From assembly GCA_012521705.1 (NCBI GenBank), contig JAAYLX010000057.1, positions 48,845-112,844 of the forward strand: 64,000 nt of DNA, in the 5' to 3' direction. Positions 60,108 through 64,000 of this stretch are shown here, one piece after another (within the stretch, counting starts at the first letter, position 1; the number at the start of each line of letters is the position of its first letter). Source of the stretch: Clostridiaceae bacterium. GTDB lineage: Bacteria > Bacillota > Clostridia > DSM-8532. Made by a program: the position numbers and the translations under genes. The notes under the pieces are model-generated. The model was not told the origin of the DNA and made no database searches. It saw nothing but the letters and a program-made list of their open reading frames with translations.

Positions 60108-61460
60108 ATGGCAAAAGATAAATTACTGGAGCAGAATGTTCTTGATCTTCTGGAAGGGAAAAAGTACAAAGATCTGAAGAATTTTTTCTCGACCATGAAT
60201 CCTGTTGATATAGCAGAACTGTTGGAAGATTTCTCCGAGAAGAACTTTCTTCTGTTGTTTCGCATTCTGCCCAAGGATCTTGCGGCAGATACTTTTGTCG
60301 AAATGAATAATGAGCAGAAGGAAATGCTTATCCGGAGTTTTTCGGACAGGGAATTGCGTGAGGTTGTCAATGAATTATATATTGACGACATGGTGGACAT
60401 TGTTGAAGAAATGCCTGCCAATGTTGTAAACCGTATTCTTATGAATACCGACGCCAAAACCCGAATGCTGGTAAATGAATTGCTCAAATATCCGGAGGAT
60501 TCCGCCGGGAGCATCATGACAACCGAGTTTATAAGCCTGAATGCTGAAATGACCATAGCCGATGCCATAAAGCGGATCAGGGAAAAGGGATTCGACAGTG
60601 AAACAATTGATACATGTTATGTTACTGATAATGTCAGACATCTGATAGGATTTGTAACCATAAGGACTATAATTCTTTCGGATGAGAACCTGAAAATCCA
60701 GGATGTCATGGAGCGCGGCATCATATCTGTGGGCACACTGGAAGATCAGGAAACTGTGGCAAATTTATTCGAAAAATACGACCTTACGGTTTTACCGGTA
60801 GTGGATAATGACACAAGGCTTGTCGGAATTGTAACGGTAGACGACGCTATTGATGTATTGCGGAAAGAGGCAACAGAAGATATTGAAAAAATGGCGGCCA
60901 TTACCCCGACCGATAAACCGTATCTTAAGAAAACCACTTTTGAAATCTGGAAGAGCCGGATACCATGGCTGCTCGCCCTTATGATTTCTGCTACTTTTAC
61001 CGGAATGATAATAACATCCTTTGAAGACACATTGAAAACCTATGTTTTACTTACGGCATACATACCCATGCTCATGGGTACGGGCGGAAATTCCGGTAGC
61101 CAGTCCTCGGTTACTATAATTAGAAGTCTGTCCTTAAGTGAAATTGAATTTGGGGATATTTTCCGTGTGCTGTGGAAGGAGTTCCGCATAGCAATAATGT
61201 GCGGGCTTACTTTGGCTGTGGTTAATTTTGCGAAACTTATAGCATTTGACCATACAGGTGTTTATATAGCCTTGACAGTATCTCTTACTCTTGTGGTGAC
61301 AATTTCGGTAGCCAAACTTGTGGGATGCTCTCTTCCCATGCTGGCAGAGAAGGTCGGTTTCGACCCTGCAGTAATGGCAAGCCCGTTTATTACAACAATA
61401 GTGGATACTATTTCGCTAATAATCTATTTCAATATCGCCGGTTTGGTACTGGGTTTCTGA
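60108..61460 (+). CDS. mgtE: Magnesium transporter MgtE
   Basis: The 450-residue product has the full MgtE layout: an N-terminal helical domain (about 1-130), two CBS domains (about 135-255), a plug helix and five TM helices (about 280-450). The ion-selective segment PMLMGTGGNSGSQSS and the pore Asp region ASPFITTIVDTISLI are intact. It takes up magnesium and gates closed when cytosolic magnesium is high through the N-terminal and CBS domains. GGAGGAAAGG precedes the ATG. Confidence 0.95.
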   Translation: MAKDKLLEQNVLDLLEGKKYKDLKNFFSTMNPVDIAELLEDFSEKNFLLLFRILPKDLAADTFVEMNNEQKEMLIRSFSDRELREVVNELYIDDMVDIVEEMPANVVNRILMNTDAKTRMLVNELLKYPEDSAGSIMTTEFISLNAEMTIADAIKRIREKGFDSETIDTCYVTDNVRHLIGFVTIRTIILSDENLKIQDVMERGIISVGTLEDQETVANLFEKYDLTVLPVVDNDTRLVGIVTVDDAIDVLRKEATEDIEKMAAITPTDKPYLKKTTFEIWKSRIPWLLALMISATFTGMIITSFEDTLKTYVLLTAYIPMLMGTGGNSGSQSSVTIIRSLSLSEIEFGDIFRVLWKEFRIAIMCGLTLAVVNFAKLIAFDHTGVYIALTVSLTLVVTISVAKLVGCSLPMLAEKVGFDPAVMASPFITTIVDTISLIIYFNIAGLVLGF

Positions 61461-61473
61461 AAATATCGGACGT

Positions 61474-61516
61474 AAAAGCTGCCTTTTCGCATGACAGCAA
61501 AAAGGCAGCTTTTTCT
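61474..61516 (+). terminator. Bidirectional terminator after mgtE
   Basis: AAAAGCTGCCTTTT (61474-61487) pairs with AAAAAGGCAGCTTTTT (61499-61514). Confidence 0.92.
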
Positions 61517-61523
61517 TTGATAA

Positions 61524-62477
61524 TTACTCATCTTTAGCTTTCTTGCATTTGGACTGGCATCTTATTACTTCGGGAAGCATTACCTCAAGCTCATCAAGGA
61601 ATTTATCGGCTTCGCGTCTTATATGGTCAAGGAGCAGTGGTGTTGAGATAATGCCTAATATTTTACACATAACAGCCAGTTCATAAGCGGCTGCTTTAAA
61701 GTCGCGCAATTCCATAGTGTGTCTTACTACATCCTCGGTAAAGCGGATAACAGTGTTGAAATTCTTTGGTTTGGTATCGTCCATGGATTCAAGATCACGG
61801 GCTGTTTCAAGCAGTCGTGAAAATGTCTTTCTGAATTCTTCGGCCTGTTCTATAAGTTCTCTTTCAGAGGGATCCAATAAGTGTATTACCAATTCTATGT
61901 GCTCTTTCATTATCCTGAGCCAGAATGCTTCCTGTTGCAAAAGCAGGGATAGCGCATCTTCAGGTTCCGGTTTCAGAAGAAGACCCAAAAACCGTTCCGC
62001 CTCTCTTCTTATATGATCCAGAAGCAGGGGGAAATTACTTCCGGGCGCTTTCCTGCACTGGATAATCTGCCTGAGAAGCCTGGCCTTAAAATCGATTATT
62101 GCTTTGACTGCTTTTATTAAGTCTTCCAATAAATCGCCCTTCAGTTCTTTGGCCTTATCCAGACGCTTTCTTAGCTCTTTGAAGAGTTCAATGAATGATT
62201 CCGCCTCTTCTCTGAATTCTTTCTGGTCGGCAGGCAACCCCAATTTAATAAAAAGGGCGTGCTCCTGAAGAATTCTGGACCAGAAACGGGCTTCTTCCAG
62301 ACGGTTATATTTGCATTCACAAACCCTGCAGACAGGGCTTTCGGAAGTGTCATCGCATTCCTGTATGACAACACTCTTATCAATCCTGGACCAGAAATCC
62401 TTCACTTTATCATCAACAGGCACATATTCTTCTCGTTCGTCCTTTATGCAGTTTTCAGTTTTTCCTTTTTCTTTCAC
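61524..62477 (-). CDS. DUF2935 protein with duplicated helical metal-binding-like domain
   Basis: The 317-residue product contains two similar all-helical halves. Each opens with an F-W-x-R-I-x-x-E-H motif (FWSRILQEHALFIKL and FWLRIMKEHIELVIHL) and closes with LLLDHIRREAERF or LLLDHIRREADKF. The paired Glu-His and His-x3-Glu motifs suggest a ferritin- or hemerythrin-like metal site, as proposed for DUF2935. A C-x2-C-x-C segment (VCRVCECKYN) lies near residue 50. Its role is unknown. AGGAGGTAG lies upstream of the ATG. Confidence 0.82.
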   Translation of the reverse strand: MKEKGKTENCIKDEREEYVPVDDKVKDFWSRIDKSVVIQECDDTSESPVCRVCECKYNRLEEARFWSRILQEHALFIKLGLPADQKEFREEAESFIELFKELRKRLDKAKELKGDLLEDLIKAVKAIIDFKARLLRQIIQCRKAPGSNFPLLLDHIRREAERFLGLLLKPEPEDALSLLLQQEAFWLRIMKEHIELVIHLLDPSERELIEQAEEFRKTFSRLLETARDLESMDDTKPKNFNTVIRFTEDVVRHTMELRDFKAAAYELAVMCKILGIISTPLLLDHIRREADKFLDELEVMLPEVIRCQSKCKKAKDE

Positions 62478-62765
62478 TTACTACCTCCTAAAATTCGACA
62501 AATATTTCTGATACATAATATACATACTATCAGGACATTGTTACTAAACCGAAATTTGAAAGATTGTTAAAAAACAAACAAGACATCTGATGATTAATTA
62601 TATAAACATCATACAAATAATCTTAATGGGTGAGACAACAAAATTGTGTGAAATCCATAAATAGTCTATTGACAAAAGAATTGTCGTATGTTTAACTATT
62701 TATGTAAACGGCGAAACGATATAAAACATATAACGTCTAACCTATTTGAAAGCGAGATACATAAT
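62478..62765 (+). other. Intergenic promoter region
   Basis: Divergent promoters for the DUF2935 gene and the 62766 gene must lie here. TTGACA at 62669-62674 with a TAACTA 18 bp later is a possible promoter for the latter. Confidence 0.4.
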
Positions 62766-64000
62766 ATGTTTATCGATAAGATTCGAAAAAATGAATGGAT
62801 CGGGTCAGTGGACAAACAGGAAAAACCGGTTTGTTTACGCGCCGGAAAGCTGGAGATGAAATTTGCTTCAGGCCGTATTCTTGATATCTCATTCAACGGA
62901 CAAAAATTAATAAGCGAAATATATTTCGCTTTGAGGGATTACAACTGGGGTACCATTCCGTACCGCATAGAAAACCTGAACGTTAATGAGAATAAAGATA
63001 AGTTTGAAATTTCATTTACAGCTTCTCATGACAGCGATGGCATCCAGTTTAAATGGGACGGAAGAATTGTCGGCAGTAAGAACTCAGATATAACATACTC
63101 GTTTGACGGAACTGCACTTTCTGATTTTATGAGAAACCGAATCGGATTTTGCGTACTTCATCCGGCATCCTGCGCCGGATTGGAATGCGAAATAATACAT
63201 TCCGGTGGAGAATCTGAAAAAGGTACATTTCCTGTGAGTATATCTCCGCATCAACCTTTCTTTGATATCAAATCCATCGCACACTATCCCCAAAAGGGTG
63301 TAAAGGCAGAGGTCAAATTCGAAGGCGATGTTTTTGAGATGGAAGACCAGAGGAACTGGACCGATGCTTCGTATAAAACTTACTGTACCCCATTGTCATT
63401 ACCTTTTCCTGTACAGGTTAAAAAAGGGGAACGCTTTAGTCAGACCGTTCGTGTTTCACTGAAAACCGAGCCTTTTGTGACGGATGTCAGTGTTAATGAA
63501 AACAAAAATACAATCTCGTTATTTAATGGGCAATTTAAAAAGAATGAAAGCTTTTCTCTGGGAAGCTTAATTACCGGGCCCCTCTCAGAGTTGCAGAAAC
63601 AGCGGATAAAAGCAATCAGACTTTCACATCTTCGATATGATTATCACTTTAAAAATTCACCCAAACATATAAAAACCATATTGGAGCAGGTGCGTGAATT
63701 AGGTGTAAAGTTGTTGCTGACGGTATTTTTCACTGATAACTGGGAAAAGGAACTTGAAGCGCTTTATGAACTTGTAAATGAGAATAAACAGGATATTAAT
63801 GGCGTCATTATCCACAAAGAGGGCGCAAAAGTAGTTTCTGAAGAGATTCTTGCGAAATCCCGCAGGAAGCTCGCCAATATTGGAGTTCCGGTTGGTTCGG
63901 GTACCGACGCTTTCTTTACCCAGATAAACCGTGAACGTTTGCCGAAGGATATCATGGATTTTGTTTGCTATTCAAATAACCCGCAGGTTCACGCATTTGA
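62766..64000 (+). CDS. D-apionate lactonase-like protein, 5' part (runs off the window)
   Basis: An uninterrupted frame of 411 codons runs from the ATG at 62766 to the window edge. Landmarks are RIGFCVLHPASCAGLECEI, PVSISPHQPFFDIKSI, GDVFEMEDQRNWTDASYKTY and the closing CYSNNPQVHAF. These resemble the ApnL (D-apionate lactonase) family, which acts in breakdown of the branched plant sugar apiose. The ribosome site is weak (GAAAGCGAG). Assignment is by recalled family pattern; other sugar-acid lactone substrates are possible. Confidence 0.7.
   Translation, partial: MFIDKIRKNEWIGSVDKQEKPVCLRAGKLEMKFASGRILDISFNGQKLISEIYFALRDYNWGTIPYRIENLNVNENKDKFEISFTASHDSDGIQFKWDGRIVGSKNSDITYSFDGTALSDFMRNRIGFCVLHPASCAGLECEIIHSGGESEKGTFPVSISPHQPFFDIKSIAHYPQKGVKAEVKFEGDVFEMEDQRNWTDASYKTYCTPLSLPFPVQVKKGERFSQTVRVSLKTEPFVTDVSVNENKNTISLFNGQFKKNESFSLGSLITGPLSELQKQRIKAIRLSHLRYDYHFKNSPKHIKTILEQVRELGVKLLLTVFFTDNWEKELEALYELVNENKQDINGVIIHKEGAKVVSEEILAKSRRKLANIGVPVGSGTDAFFTQINRERLPKDIMDFVCYSNNPQVHAF

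Overview
The window looks like chromosome of a spore-forming, anaerobic, moderately low-G+C Firmicute, most likely a cluster III type clostridium. The grounds are Gram-positive style ribosome binding sites, an S-layer-homology (SLH) surface protein, exosporium-type collagen-like proteins, a bacteriohemerythrin, MgtE, a TPP riboswitch and a cyclic-di-GMP-I riboswitch. The genus is an inference. No rRNA, tRNA, CRISPR array or intact insertion sequence was found.

Layout. 0.2-5.7 kb: a collagen-like protein, three related PAS-sensor genes (two with AraC domains, one without), a small membrane protein behind a structured leader, a lipoprotein and an SDR oxidoreductase. 5.7-7.2 kb: two broken genes (an HNH nuclease and a nucleotidyltransferase/TPR/Arr chimera). 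7.3-13.7 kb: hydrolase, nitroreductase, DUF1801 protein, a diguanylate cyclase and a convergent MjaI-like type II restriction-modification pair. 13.8-18 kb: an HMA/SafE/cupredoxin metal-handling membrane protein followed by a two-component system. 18.1-21.1 kb: a decayed agr/LytTR-type locus in which the regulator has lost its DNA-binding domain while two matching activator-type promoter modules remain. 21.2-26.8 kb: a TetR gene divergent from a 1532-residue SLH protein.

26.9-38.6 kb: a radical SAM protein, a flavodoxin-like protein, then a four-gene mannose operon (GH130 phosphorylase, sugar-1-phosphate nucleotidyltransferase, GT4 glycosyltransferase, alpha/alpha-barrel protein) behind a perfect 18-bp operator. 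A BCCT transporter remnant follows. Next comes a surface/spore-coat-like cluster: a Cys-tailed protein, two TPR glycosyltransferases (the first without its catalytic motifs) and a second collagen-like protein whose Thr-rich GPT repeats are their plausible substrate.

38.8-48.7 kb: UDG-family protein, Mrp ATPase, GNAT, HDOD, CheB, a heterodimeric ABC exporter, an FNT channel and bacteriohemerythrin. 49.0-50.4 kb: a c-di-GMP riboswitch in front of an HD-GYP phosphodiesterase gene interrupted by one in-frame ochre codon. 50.6-55.3 kb: a GntR regulator with a FadR-like operator, a 925-residue iron-sulfur flavoprotein, and hypA-hypB without any hydrogenase gene. 55.8-64 kb: a phosphoribosyltransferase-like gene, the TPP-controlled thiM-thiE-HAD-thiD operon, mgtE behind an unassigned structured leader with a 27-codon upstream ORF, a DUF2935 protein and the 5' part of a D-apionate-lactonase-like gene.

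Two candidate systems deserve attention: the mannose operon, which on paper forms a closed synthesis/phosphorolysis cycle, and the collagen-glycosylation cluster with an apparent pseudo-glycosyltransferase. The window also holds many small gene remnants. All assignments rest on reading the sequence; no database search was run.
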